Part shown: positions 33,163-41,975 of the stretch, in pieces
Layout of the letters: each line of letters starts with the position of its first letter
Numbering within the stretch: position 1 is the first letter of the stretch
DNA from: Butyrivibrio proteoclasticus B316
GTDB lineage: Bacteria > Bacillota > Clostridia > Lachnospirales > Lachnospiraceae
Direction: 5' to 3'
Assembly (NCBI RefSeq): GCF_000145035.1
Contig: NC_014387.1
Coordinates: forward strand, 1,372,276 to 1,436,275
Length of the DNA: 64,000 bases
Made by a program: the position numbers and the translations under genes
The notes under the pieces: model-generated
Seen by the model: the letters and a program-made list of their open reading frames with translations, nothing else
Database searches by the model: none
Told to the model about the DNA's origin: nothing

Positions 33163-34803
33163 ATGGCTAATATAATCAATTATATTAAGTGGCGTGGCGA
33201 CCTTGAATTTGAAAAAGTTCCCTTTAATAAGGTTGATAATCTTGGGCTTACCATGCTTATTTATAATGATTTTTCCGGTATAGTTCCTGGCAAAGATGAA
33301 TATGGCCGAATTTCTATCAGGGAAGCTGCAGATAAGTATTTTCAGACTCATAGTCTTGAAGGACTTGATAAGTATGCCTTTGACTGGGTTTTATACTACA
33401 TGGGGAAGTACAAACGTTTTGGAAATCTGTATTTATCCGATTATGTGGATGTGAACGACACTGACAGAAATATGGTGTTTACAGCTTTTACTGTTCATCT
33501 TCCGGATGGAAGTCATTTTGTCGCATATCGCGGAACGACAATGGAAATTGATGACTGGAGACTGGATTTCCAGATCAGTTTTGAAGAAATAGAGGCGCAG
33601 AGGGCGGCAGCGAGATACCTTCAATATGTTATGAGCAAGTACGCAGGAGATATATACGTAGGTGGGCACTCAAAAGGCGGCAATCTGGCTGTTTATGCAT
33701 CTATGAATTCTTCTTCTGAGGTCAGAAACAGAATTAAAAAGATATATAGTTTTGATGGCCCTGGTTTTTGCCCCGAGCTTTTAGAGAAAGATAAATTTAA
33801 CGAGATAAAAGAGAGAATCGTACATATAGTACCGGCATTCTGCGTAGTTGGAATGTTGTTCGAACTTCAGGTTCCCCATGAAATTGTAGCATCCAGTGCT
33901 TCTAAAATAGCCCAGCATTCAGGTATGACCTGGAAAATAGAAGGAAATCACTTTGTTCATAGAAGATTTCTCACTGATGAAAGTACAGTCTATAACAATG
34001 CCATCGATGACTGGATTGGAAATGCGACAATGGAGCAGAGAAGGGCGTTTACCAGAGATATCTTTGATGCGATGAAGGCAGGAGGAGCTGTTAACATTAA
34101 CGAAATCTCAGAAGGCGGATTCCACGATTTTGGAACGATCCTTTTATCGGCAGCCAATTCAGAGAGTAAGACCAAGATAGTTGTAGGTAAGTTTTTTGGC
34201 TCCCTTTGGAGATCATTTGAGAAAATCAAGATTTTAGATGCTGTTAAATCTCTTCAGGGTATTATAGATCTCTTTCTTATATTTGTTGGTATTATCTTTT
34301 TGACTATTCCGCAGGCAGTTTATAGTGTTCTTGGCGGAGCTATAGCGCTTGTAGTTGCCATTTGGAGTGCTGTTATGCTTGTTAAGGCGGGAGTTAGAGA
34401 TGAAAATCCATTTATAAAACGGGGAAGAATGATATTCCACATTATTATTATGTGGTTTATGGTCTTTATCATGTCTAACCTAGAGAGAATACCGAAATGG
34501 ACTAATCTGCTGATGGCAATAGTATTCTTTTCTCTGGCTTTTGCCAGTGTGAGGTACATTATAAAATATAAGACAACAATTTCAGGAAAAGCCAAGTTTT
34601 GGATGATGCTCCTGGCGGTTGTTAATGTTTACATTGGTATTATTGCGATTGTAATGCCGGATAGATTTGGCATTACTAAATCAGTAACACTGGGAAGCTA
34701 TCTTATAATTATTGGATTTATAAGGCTTATAATCCAGCTTCTGGAACAGATGCAGAATCCAAAGAGTGATGGCAGATTTTATGAAGATGAGGAAGAAAAA
34801 TAA
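33163..34803 (+). CDS. Mbeg1-like (DUF2974) alpha/beta hydrolase with C-terminal membrane domain
   Basis: 546 residues. The N-terminal 350 residues form a DUF2974/Mbeg1-type lipase-like hydrolase: 'FVAYRGTTMEIDDWRLDF' and the nucleophile elbow 'VGGHSKGGNLAVYAS' (GHSKG), with His in 'EGNHFVHRRF'. The C-terminus has six or seven hydrophobic segments (about 360-525). Its substrate is unknown; the family resembles lipases. AGGAG precedes ATG 33163. It is convergent with purC through a shared terminator. Confidence 0.85.
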   Translation: MANIINYIKWRGDLEFEKVPFNKVDNLGLTMLIYNDFSGIVPGKDEYGRISIREAADKYFQTHSLEGLDKYAFDWVLYYMGKYKRFGNLYLSDYVDVNDTDRNMVFTAFTVHLPDGSHFVAYRGTTMEIDDWRLDFQISFEEIEAQRAAARYLQYVMSKYAGDIYVGGHSKGGNLAVYASMNSSSEVRNRIKKIYSFDGPGFCPELLEKDKFNEIKERIVHIVPAFCVVGMLFELQVPHEIVASSASKIAQHSGMTWKIEGNHFVHRRFLTDESTVYNNAIDDWIGNATMEQRRAFTRDIFDAMKAGGAVNINEISEGGFHDFGTILLSAANSESKTKIVVGKFFGSLWRSFEKIKILDAVKSLQGIIDLFLIFVGIIFLTIPQAVYSVLGGAIALVVAIWSAVMLVKAGVRDENPFIKRGRMIFHIIIMWFMVFIMSNLERIPKWTNLLMAIVFFSLAFASVRYIIKYKTTISGKAKFWMMLLAVVNVYIGIIAIVMPDRFGITKSVTLGSYLIIIGFIRLIIQLLEQMQNPKSDGRFYEDEEEK

Positions 34804-34805
34804 AA

Positions 34806-34839
34806 CAGGGCTCTTCACATATGATCGTGAAGAGCCCTG
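34806..34839. terminator. Bidirectional terminator between Mbeg1-like gene and purC
   Basis: CAGGGCTCTTCAC (34806-34818) pairs with GTGAAGAGCCCTG (34827-34839). A/T tracts on both sides serve both convergent genes. Confidence 0.85.
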
Positions 34840-34846
34840 AAACATT

Positions 34847-35728
34847 TTAGGCGTTAAGTTCCTTACCTGTAAGAAGCTTGTAAGCTTCGTGATATTTATC
34901 AATAGTCTTATCGATGACATCCTGAGGAAGATTGTAGTCACATTCAGGATGAGCCTTTAAGTAGTTACGTACAAACTGCTTGTCAAAGGATGGCTGATCG
35001 TGACCTGGCTCGTAACCTTCTACAGGCCAGAAACGTGAGCTGTCAGGTGTGAGCATTTCATCTGCAAGAACTACTTCACCGTTCTCATCTACGCCAAACT
35101 CAAACTTGGTATCTGCGATGATGATACCACGAGTGAGAGCGTAGTCAGCACATTTTTTGTAAAGAGCAATTGTGTAATCTCTGATCTTGGTAGCATAGTA
35201 TTCACCGTGACCTGGGAACTCTTTTTCAAGAACCTCGATGCTACGCTCGAAATCGATGTTCTCATCGTGATCACCGATTTCTGCCTTGGTACTAGGTGTG
35301 TAAATTGGTTCAGGAAGCTTATCGCATTCCTGTAATCCCTCAGGAAGCTTGATGCCACATACTGTGCCATTTTCCTGATAACTCTTCCAACCACTACCTG
35401 TAATATAGCCGCGAACAATACATTCAACTGGTATCATTCTCAGCTTCTTGCAAAGCATGCTGTTACCGGTAAAATCTGGTGTTCTGAAAAACTCTGGCAT
35501 GTCGTTTGTATCAACGCTTACCATGTGGTTTTTTACCACATCTTTGGTATAGTCGAACCAAAACTTGGACATCTGTGTTAATACTGCGCCTTTGGTAGAT
35601 ACTTTGTTCTTAAGGATTACATCAAAGGCTGAAATTCTGTCGGTAGCAACCATGATAAGGTTCTCGCCTACATCATAGATCTCTCGAACTTTTCCTTCTT
35701 TTACTGGCTTAAATTCCTGCATGCTCAT
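34847..35728 (-). CDS. purC: Phosphoribosylaminoimidazole-succinocarboxamide synthase (SAICAR synthase)
   Basis: 293 residues. It ligates aspartate to CAIR with ATP in purine synthesis. Visible blocks are 'KEGKVREIYDVGENLIMVAT' with 'DRISAFDV' after it, 'VECIVRGYITGSGWKSY', 'CGIKLPEGLQECDKLPEPIY' with 'TPSTKAE', and 'IADTKFEFGVDENGEVVLAD' with 'EMLTPDSSRFW'. It belongs to the longer bacterial form (about 290). A perfect GGAGG precedes the ATG on the minus strand. It follows ykpA by 110 bp and is probably co-transcribed with it. Confidence 0.95.
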   Translation of the reverse strand: MSMQEFKPVKEGKVREIYDVGENLIMVATDRISAFDVILKNKVSTKGAVLTQMSKFWFDYTKDVVKNHMVSVDTNDMPEFFRTPDFTGNSMLCKKLRMIPVECIVRGYITGSGWKSYQENGTVCGIKLPEGLQECDKLPEPIYTPSTKAEIGDHDENIDFERSIEVLEKEFPGHGEYYATKIRDYTIALYKKCADYALTRGIIIADTKFEFGVDENGEVVLADEMLTPDSSRFWPVEGYEPGHDQPSFDKQFVRNYLKAHPECDYNLPQDVIDKTIDKYHEAYKLLTGKELNA

Positions 35729-35838
35729 ACTCCTCCATAGATATAAAAAATATATTTATTGTCACGGATATGATCCGTAAACTACAAGGTGATCTGCATG
35801 ATCAGGCTGCGGTGGAAATGGCCTGACATGCGAAAGTA

Positions 35839-37479
35839 TCAGTCGTCTTCCTCTTCGTCAGTAGCAGTGTTATAAACTGTACGCTTTCTGGCCATTTCAT
35901 CATTTTCAAGGTACTCATCGTATGTAGAACGCTTGTCGATAAGTGATCCGTCAGGGAGAATCTCCATGATTCTGTTGGCTGTTGTCTGAACAACCTGATG
36001 GTCACGACAAGCAAAAAGCTCTACACCTGGGAATTTGATCATTCCGTCGTTTAGTGCGGAGATTGATTCCATATCAAGATGGTTAGTAGGCTCATCAAAG
36101 ATAAGACAGTTTGCACCGCTTATCATCATCTTGGAAAGAAGGCAACGAACCTTCTCACCACCGGAGAGAACCTTAACCTTTTTAACTCCGTCTTCTCCTG
36201 CGAACAGCATACGTCCAAGGAATCCTCTTACGTATGTTGCATCCTTAATCTCAGAGTAGCCTGTGAGCCACTCGGTAATTGTGTAATCATTATCGAACTC
36301 TTTGGTGTTGTCCTTGGGGAAGTAAGCCTGAGATGTTGTAACACCCCATTTGTAAGTTCCCTCGTCAGGCTCAATCTCTCCTGTGAGAATCTGGAAGAGA
36401 GTAGTCTTGGCAAGCTCGTTGCCGCCTACGAATGCGATCTTGTCATCGCGCTGAACAACAAAAGATACGTTATCAAGAACCTTCTCACCATTGATTGTCT
36501 TGGAGATACCATCAACGGTAAGGACTTCGTTACCAATCTCTCTGTCTGGTCTGAAGTCAATGTATGGATATTTACGGCTGGATGGTTTGATTGTATCAAG
36601 CTCGATCTTCTCAAGAGCTTTCTTTCTGGAAGTAGCCTGCTTACTCTTACTTGCGTTAGCGGAGAAACGGGCAATGAATTCCTTGAGCTCTTTGATTTGT
36701 TCCTCTTTCTTCTTGTTGGCTTCCTTCATCTGACGGATCATCAGCTGTGATGACTCGTACCAGAAATCATAGTTACCGGCATAGAGCTGAATCTTGCCAT
36801 AATCTATATCTGCAATATAAGTGCAAACCTTGTTGAGGAAATAACGGTCATGAGAAACGACGATGACTGTGTTCTCAAAGTTGATAAGGAACTCCTCAAG
36901 CCAGGCAATAGCGTCAAGATCAAGGTGGTTAGTAGGCTCATCCAGAAGAAGAATATCAGGATTACCAAAGAGTGCTCTTGCAAGCAAAACCTTGACCTTC
37001 TGGGCACCATCGAGCTCTTTCATAAGTTTGTAGTGGTATTCTGTATCGATTCCAAGTCCGTTAAGAAGAGACTCTGCATCTGATTCAGCTTCCCAACCAT
37101 TCATCTCGGCAAATTCAGCCTCGAGCTCACTTGCTCTGATACCGTCTTCATCGGTGAAATCTTCCTTGGCGTATATTGCATCTTTCTCATTCTTGATCTC
37201 GAAGAGACGCGCATTACCGGCGATAACAGTATCAAGTACAACATTATCGTCATATTTGAAGTGATCCTGTTCAAGGAATGATAAACGCTCACCATCTGAA
37301 ATAACTACATCACCATTTGTTGTCTCAATCTGTCCTGACAAAATCTTGAGAAATGTAGATTTACCGGCACCGTTTGCTCCGATGATACCGTAGCAGTTAC
37401 CGGGAGTGAACTTGATGTTAACTTCTTCAAAAAGAGCTTTCTTACCAACTCTTAAGGTTACGTTATTTGCACTAATCAT
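35839..37479 (-). CDS. ykpA: ABC-F family ATPase, YkpA/YbiT type
   Basis: 546 residues, two ABC domains. Domain 1: 'GIIGANGAGKSTFLKI' and 'ILLLDEPTNHLDLDAI', with the family-typical altered signature 'LDGAQKVKVLLARALFG'. Domain 2: degenerate Walker A 'VGGNELAKTTLFQI', intact 'LSGGEKVRCLLSKMM' and 'LIFDEPTNHLDMESI'. 'ARFSANASKSKQATSRKKAL' is the conserved linker. The degenerate second Walker A is normal for this subgroup; the second H-loop reads 'ACRDHQ' where relatives have SHDHQ. It acts on the ribosome rather than in transport. Confidence 0.9.
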   Translation of the reverse strand: MISANNVTLRVGKKALFEEVNIKFTPGNCYGIIGANGAGKSTFLKILSGQIETTNGDVVISDGERLSFLEQDHFKYDDNVVLDTVIAGNARLFEIKNEKDAIYAKEDFTDEDGIRASELEAEFAEMNGWEAESDAESLLNGLGIDTEYHYKLMKELDGAQKVKVLLARALFGNPDILLLDEPTNHLDLDAIAWLEEFLINFENTVIVVSHDRYFLNKVCTYIADIDYGKIQLYAGNYDFWYESSQLMIRQMKEANKKKEEQIKELKEFIARFSANASKSKQATSRKKALEKIELDTIKPSSRKYPYIDFRPDREIGNEVLTVDGISKTINGEKVLDNVSFVVQRDDKIAFVGGNELAKTTLFQILTGEIEPDEGTYKWGVTTSQAYFPKDNTKEFDNDYTITEWLTGYSEIKDATYVRGFLGRMLFAGEDGVKKVKVLSGGEKVRCLLSKMMISGANCLIFDEPTNHLDMESISALNDGMIKFPGVELFACRDHQVVQTTANRIMEILPDGSLIDKRSTYDEYLENDEMARKRTVYNTATDEEEDD

Positions 37480-37530
37480 TAAAAAATAACCTCACAATTT
37501 AATTAAAATCTATCCTTTGCAACAGTTCGT

Positions 37531-37559
37531 ATTATATGAGAATCTTCTATTAATTGCAA
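37531..37559 (-). promoter_or_regulatory. Promoter of ykpA-purC
   Basis: On the minus strand TTGCAA (37559-37554), 17-bp spacer, TATAAT (37536-37531); start expected near 37524. Confidence 0.75.
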
Positions 37560-37628
37560 CCAAAAAAGATACGTACTTATTTGAGGGCAATATGAGCGAA
37601 AATGGGAAGAAAGGGAAGAAAACTGAGT

Positions 37629-37675
37629 TTAAAATCATTTTCAAAGAGTTTATATTTGACTTGTAATGATTTTAA
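37629..37675. promoter_or_regulatory. 11-bp inverted repeat upstream of the esterase gene
   Basis: TTAAAATCATT (37629-37639) and AATGATTTTAA (37665-37675) are perfect inverted copies 25 bp apart. They flank a TTTGAC-like -35 element just ahead of the CE12-like gene. They may be an operator or an mRNA hairpin. Confidence 0.35.
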
Positions 37676-37696
37676 GACTAATGACCGGGGGAAAAT

Positions 37697-39427
37697 ATGT
37701 CACTTCTTGATGATAAAGTAAACACAGTTTGCGTTCAGGACACAGACTCATATAAGGCACTTTTAAATGGCGGATGGAATAAAAGAAGACTTATTAATAA
37801 AGACTCTATTTGCAAAGATAATAGAAACAGAAATGTAGTAATAAAAGAGTATGAAGTATCAGAATTTGGTACTTATAGGGTAGAGGTATCTATTCTGGCA
37901 GGCTCAAAAGGCTTTTTTGACCTTACGCTATTTGCGGGCAGAAGGAATATGATAGCCCGTAATATAGATATTAAGGCTTCTTCAAAGTACCATAAAGTTT
38001 TTTATCAGGCTGTATTCCCATACATTCCTGCGCTTACAGCAGAGAGATTAAACGATAAAAAAATATATATAAGTGTTGCCGGTATTGATGAAGCTGATGC
38101 AGATGGGGCACTGAAAGTTAAGATAACAAAAGAAGATGTTCCTGTTATATGGGTAGCGGGAGACTCCACTCTTACTGATCAGAATGCCGGAATTCCTTAT
38201 TATCCTTATGCCAGCTGCGCCGGTTGGGCACAGACAATCAGCAGATATATAAGAAATGCTGCAGTATGTAATCTTTCCCATTCGGGAATGACATCAAATT
38301 GCTTTAGAGATGATGGCCATTATGATATATGCCGCGAATATATGAAAAAAGGTGATCTTTTTATCATTCAGTTTGGACACAATGATCAGAAACGCAGGAA
38401 TTTAGCCGCTTTTGGAGGGTATGCTGACAATCTGAAAAGATACGTAAACGAAGTAAGAAAAAAAGGAGCAGAGCCTGTGATCTGTTCGCCTATCAGCCGT
38501 ATTCCGCTTAAACTCTCAGAAGAAGAGAAAAGACACCTCGGTATGCCTATGCATTATTCTCTTTTACAGGCACATGCTGATGCTGCTAAGGAAGTGGCAA
38601 GAAATCTTAATGTGCGATTTGTTGATCTTCATAAGTTCTCTATGGACAGATGGATTCTATTTGGCGATAAAGCCAAAGATTATTTTATGCCCGGGGATAT
38701 TACCCATACCAATGAGTATGGAGCTGTAATGATCGCAGATTTCTTTATGTCTGAAGTAAGAGACATGATTGATGAAGAGATGATTGAAAATACAGCTTTT
38801 AGTCCTGACCTTGATGTAAAAGAGATTCCCAAGGAAATACCGGGACCGGGCATTTTTGATATAGAGCCTCCTTATCTTGATATAAAGGACAATCCTTATT
38901 ACGAGGGAATCAGAAAAGCTTTCAGATATGCCCTTCTAGATCCGTGCGTAATGTATCTTCATCCGGATGATTGCATGCCAAGAGGACAGCTTCTTATGGT
39001 GATGTTTAATGCTTTTAGAATGGCCGGAATACGTCCCTATAAAAAGAAATTTCCGGATGTTCAGGTTGATGAATGGATTTCAGGATATGTACAGGCGCTT
39101 ATTGAAAATGACCTGATAGATTACAGAACGTATTCCTCTGAAAAAAGAGATGGAACTGAGAGCGAGACAATTTATTATTTCAGACCGGATGATCCGCTTA
39201 CTTATGAAGAATTATCGCAGTTTCTTGTCCTTAAGCTTGAGCATGATAAGAAAGAGTGCTATACCAAAAGAGCTTGTGAATTAGGATTTATAGACATTGA
39301 CCTGAATGATAAGGATAAAGAGATCAGTAGAGCAGAGGTGTACACAGTACTCACAAGATATATGGACAAGGTGAAACTGGCTGATGAGAGCCTTCCGTCT
39401 GATGCAGAGGTACATCCTGTGCACTGA
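37697..39427 (+). CDS. CE12-like SGNH acetylesterase with C-terminal SLH-like repeats
   Basis: 576 residues. Residues 1-150 are a beta-rich N-terminal domain. Residues 152-360 are an SGNH hydrolase of the rhamnogalacturonan acetylesterase type: 'VIWVAGDSTLTDQ' (nucleophile Ser), Gly in 'NLSHSGMTS', 'IIQFGHNDQKRR' (Asn) and 'PGDITHTNEYGA' (Asp and His). It removes acetyl groups from plant cell-wall pectin fragments. Residues about 395-560 resemble two or three S-layer homology repeats ('FPDVQVDEWISGYVQALIE', 'RPDDPLTYEELSQFLV'). No signal peptide is visible, which is odd for SLH domains. GGGGGA precedes the ATG. Confidence 0.75.
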   Translation: MSLLDDKVNTVCVQDTDSYKALLNGGWNKRRLINKDSICKDNRNRNVVIKEYEVSEFGTYRVEVSILAGSKGFFDLTLFAGRRNMIARNIDIKASSKYHKVFYQAVFPYIPALTAERLNDKKIYISVAGIDEADADGALKVKITKEDVPVIWVAGDSTLTDQNAGIPYYPYASCAGWAQTISRYIRNAAVCNLSHSGMTSNCFRDDGHYDICREYMKKGDLFIIQFGHNDQKRRNLAAFGGYADNLKRYVNEVRKKGAEPVICSPISRIPLKLSEEEKRHLGMPMHYSLLQAHADAAKEVARNLNVRFVDLHKFSMDRWILFGDKAKDYFMPGDITHTNEYGAVMIADFFMSEVRDMIDEEMIENTAFSPDLDVKEIPKEIPGPGIFDIEPPYLDIKDNPYYEGIRKAFRYALLDPCVMYLHPDDCMPRGQLLMVMFNAFRMAGIRPYKKKFPDVQVDEWISGYVQALIENDLIDYRTYSSEKRDGTESETIYYFRPDDPLTYEELSQFLVLKLEHDKKECYTKRACELGFIDIDLNDKDKEISRAEVYTVLTRYMDKVKLADESLPSDAEVHPVH

Positions 39428-39580
39428 GTGATGCCGTATCTGCGAGTAGAACAGCTTTCTGAAATACTGGATTTAAGAAAATGTAGTATTGAAACATAAC
39501 AAATGATATAATGATAATAAGTATGTGAGATGCTACATCTGTAGCAGTTTGTGATTCTCTACAAATTTTGGAGGCAACTC

Positions 39581-40342
39581 ATGGCGTTTGGCTCAAATAA
39601 GATACTGGTTATCGGCGAAAAGGAAACATTCATCATCAAGGTTCTTCTTGGTAAGCTCAAGGATGCCGGGATTACAGCTCTTTTTTCAAAAGCTGATGTT
39701 AATGATATTAACGAGGAATGGGGCGATAGCGGCCTTATAATCTATTATCTTGAGGCTGGAGAGCGTATGGATGGTGATGTGGCGACATTTCTTCGCGACA
39801 AGCTCTCTGATAATAATAAACAGCTTGCTCTTATAGGTGATGCGGCTAATACCAAGGAGATAATAGATAGTTTTCCTCCACACATTATTTATAAGACTTT
39901 TTCAAGACCTATAGACTACAATGCATTTATATCTGATGTCGGCCTGTATTTTAACATGGTGGCAGAGGGTGAGATGAAAAAGAGTATTCTGATAGTAGAT
40001 GATGATCCTAACTATATGGGTCTTGTGCGTGAATGGATCAAAGATACTTATAAGGTTTCGATGGCCAATTCGGGTCTTAGAGCTATTAAGTGGCTTGGCA
40101 GTAACAAGGTTGATCTTATTCTTTTGGACTACGAGATGCCGGTTACTGATGGCCCGCAGGTCCTTGAAATGCTCAGAAGTGATGATGAAACTAAGGGTAT
40201 TCCTGTAATATTCCTTACAGGTAAGGATGATAAAGAAAGTGTTATGAGCGTACTTGCCCTTAAACCTGAAGGTTACATACTTAAGACAAGTGGCAAAGCT
40301 GAGATAGTAAATACTATCAGCAAATTCTTTGTAAACAGATAA
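39581..40342 (+). CDS. Response regulator with pseudo-receiver and receiver domains
   Basis: 253 residues. The C-terminal receiver (about 132-253) is intact: 'ILIVDDDPNYMG' acidic pair, phospho-acceptor Asp in 'VDLILLDYEMPVTDG', Thr in 'IPVIFLTGKDD' and Lys in 'GYILKTSG'. The N-terminal 115 residues resemble a receiver without the acceptor ('GLIIYYLEAGERM' instead of the Asp-containing strand) but keep a Lys in 'IIYKTFSRP'. There is no DNA-binding output. The gene is followed 27 bp later by an HPt protein, so the pair probably forms part of a phosphorelay. ATG 39581 has TTGGAGG upstream. Confidence 0.85.
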   Translation: MAFGSNKILVIGEKETFIIKVLLGKLKDAGITALFSKADVNDINEEWGDSGLIIYYLEAGERMDGDVATFLRDKLSDNNKQLALIGDAANTKEIIDSFPPHIIYKTFSRPIDYNAFISDVGLYFNMVAEGEMKKSILIVDDDPNYMGLVREWIKDTYKVSMANSGLRAIKWLGSNKVDLILLDYEMPVTDGPQVLEMLRSDDETKGIPVIFLTGKDDKESVMSVLALKPEGYILKTSGKAEIVNTISKFFVNR

Positions 40343-40369
40343 ATATTTATACACGGGACGGATTGTTCG

Positions 40370-40972
40370 ATGACAGATGATGGAATAGAAGTTCCTGAGG
40401 AATTAAAAAAGCTTGAGAATATAGATGGTTTATCCATATCTGAGGGGCTGTATTATTGTGGCAGTTCCAAAGCCTATATCAAATTTCTCAATACTTTTTT
40501 TCATACGATAGATAACAGGGTACAAGAAATAAAAGAGTCTCTGGAAAGAGACGATATAAATACTTATACGATCAAAGTGCATTCTCTAAAGAGTACTTCC
40601 AGAATTATTGGGGCAGGAGAGCTTTCAAACTTTGCTCTTAGCCTTGAAGAGGCAGGAGAAAGAGGCGACAGGAAATTTATATCTGAGAATAATGATAAAT
40701 TCCTGCAATTATATATATCCTACAGGAATAAGCTGGCTGCCTTTTTTGAGAATACTATTGATACCAGAAAAGAAATATCTGCCGATATGCTATCAGATGC
40801 ATACAGTGCACTTAGAGAAGTAGTTCCTTCAATGGATTATGATGCGGTAGAAATGATAATTGGAGGACTCAGAGAGTACAAGATCCCTGCTGCTGACAAG
40901 GAGAAAATTGACAGGATAGCAAGTCTCCTTGAACAACTTAAATGGGATGAAATAGCACAATTATTGGATTAA
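40370..40972 (+). CDS. HPt-domain phosphotransfer protein
   Basis: 200 residues. The N-terminal 120 residues form an HPt four-helix bundle with the phosphorylated histidine in 'YTIKVHSLKSTSRIIGAGEL'. The C-terminal 70 residues are helical and unassigned. HPt proteins pass phosphate between receiver domains; the preceding gene supplies one. No histidine kinase is adjacent, so the kinase must be elsewhere. The gene ends at a strong terminator. Confidence 0.85.
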   Translation: MTDDGIEVPEELKKLENIDGLSISEGLYYCGSSKAYIKFLNTFFHTIDNRVQEIKESLERDDINTYTIKVHSLKSTSRIIGAGELSNFALSLEEAGERGDRKFISENNDKFLQLYISYRNKLAAFFENTIDTRKEISADMLSDAYSALREVVPSMDYDAVEMIIGGLREYKIPAADKEKIDRIASLLEQLKWDEIAQLLD

Positions 40973-40973
40973 T

Positions 40974-41009
40974 AAAAGCTGAGAGACTAAATATCTCTCA
41001 GCTTTTTTA
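40974..41009. terminator. Bidirectional terminator
   Basis: AAAAGCTGAGAGA (40974-40986) pairs with TCTCTCAGCTTTT (40994-41006), serving the HPt gene and the convergent degV gene. Confidence 0.85.
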
Positions 41010-41012
41010 TTA

Positions 41013-41876
41013 TCATCGTTCATTGCCCCAGAAGAATAATCCAAGCATACCGGGGCCTACGTGAGAACCTGAGAATGGTTCGTGCATGCAGATCGTAACC
41101 TGAGCTCTTGGATTTATCTCTTTAACCATATCAGCAAGCTTATTGGCGTCATCGAGGCAGTCACCATGTGAAATAAATACGATTTGTTTCTCATCCTCCA
41201 TTCGCTTTTCTGCGTATTTTTTGGCAAGCTCAGAGATGGCGTTCTTACGACCTCTGACCTTATTACATGAGATAATATGGCCTGTGCTGTCACCAAAGAG
41301 AATAGGCTTGATATTGAGAATAGTACCAATATTGGCTGTAACTCCGCTGACACGTCCTGTGCGTTTAAGAAAGTTAAGATCATCAACAGTAAAGTACTGA
41401 CAAGCATGTGGGACAGCTTCATCGAGGATGTCGGCAGCATTTCTGGCATTTACATTTTTTCTGGCAAGATCAACAGCCTTAAGAGCTAGAATACCGTTTC
41501 CAAAGCCGCAGCCATGTGAATCAACAATATGTATGAAACAGTCAGGATATTCTTCCATAAGCTCGTCTGCAGCGATTCTGGCAGCATTGTAGGTTCCGCT
41601 GATACCTGAACTCATGGAGATATAAATAATATCCTTGCCTTCCTGAGCATACGGAGTGAAGTGTTCGATGAATAACTGAGTATTCAAAAGACTTGTCTGA
41701 ATAAGATCTCCGTTTCTGAGACCTTCATAGTATGTATGGCCGTCGAAGTTATCTATATCGCCGCTGTAAACCTTCTGAGTACCATTAACAAGGTAATTAC
41801 AAGGCAGAATAACAATCTCACTGGCTATTTTTTGTGGTAAATTTGCGCATCCATCTGCGAATACAGTAAAAGACAT
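41013..41876 (-). CDS. DegV family fatty-acid-binding protein
   Basis: 287 residues. DegV proteins bind fatty acids and in Firmicutes can feed them to the FakA kinase. The N-terminal 'FTVFADGCANLPQKIASE', 'YEGLRNGDLIQTSLLN' (the TSxxN-like lipid-binding motif), 'ISMSSGISGTYNAARIA', 'IVDSHGCGFGNGILALKAVD' and 'LNFLKRTGRVSG' are all family blocks. The usual 'DS' of the first strand is DG here. It is monocistronic and convergent with the HPt gene. Confidence 0.9.
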   Translation of the reverse strand: MSFTVFADGCANLPQKIASEIVILPCNYLVNGTQKVYSGDIDNFDGHTYYEGLRNGDLIQTSLLNTQLFIEHFTPYAQEGKDIIYISMSSGISGTYNAARIAADELMEEYPDCFIHIVDSHGCGFGNGILALKAVDLARKNVNARNAADILDEAVPHACQYFTVDDLNFLKRTGRVSGVTANIGTILNIKPILFGDSTGHIISCNKVRGRKNAISELAKKYAEKRMEDEKQIVFISHGDCLDDANKLADMVKEINPRAQVTICMHEPFSGSHVGPGMLGLFFWGNER

Positions 41877-41975
41877 AAAAAACCCCTTAACTTTTTCAAA
41901 ATAATGTACAAAGGTAATTATATCATACTTTATTTTGTAGTAGTATTACATTATAAGAATCAAGGGGGTTGGGGT

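Noticed and set aside
35740..35838. Possible purine riboswitch upstream of purC
   Set aside because: Small hairpins are present (ACGGAT-CAT-ATCCGT) but none of the conserved purine-riboswitch core bases could be placed, and the gene is probably read from the ykpA promoter.
36079..36750. 223-codon frame opposite ykpA
   Set aside because: Long only because ykpA codons lack antisense stops; Leu/Ser/Cys-rich shadow without a start signal.
35839..37479. ykpA as a damaged ABC-F gene because of its second Walker A
   Set aside because: The degenerate second Walker A (GGNELAKTT) is normal in the YkpA/YbiT subgroup and the frame is intact.
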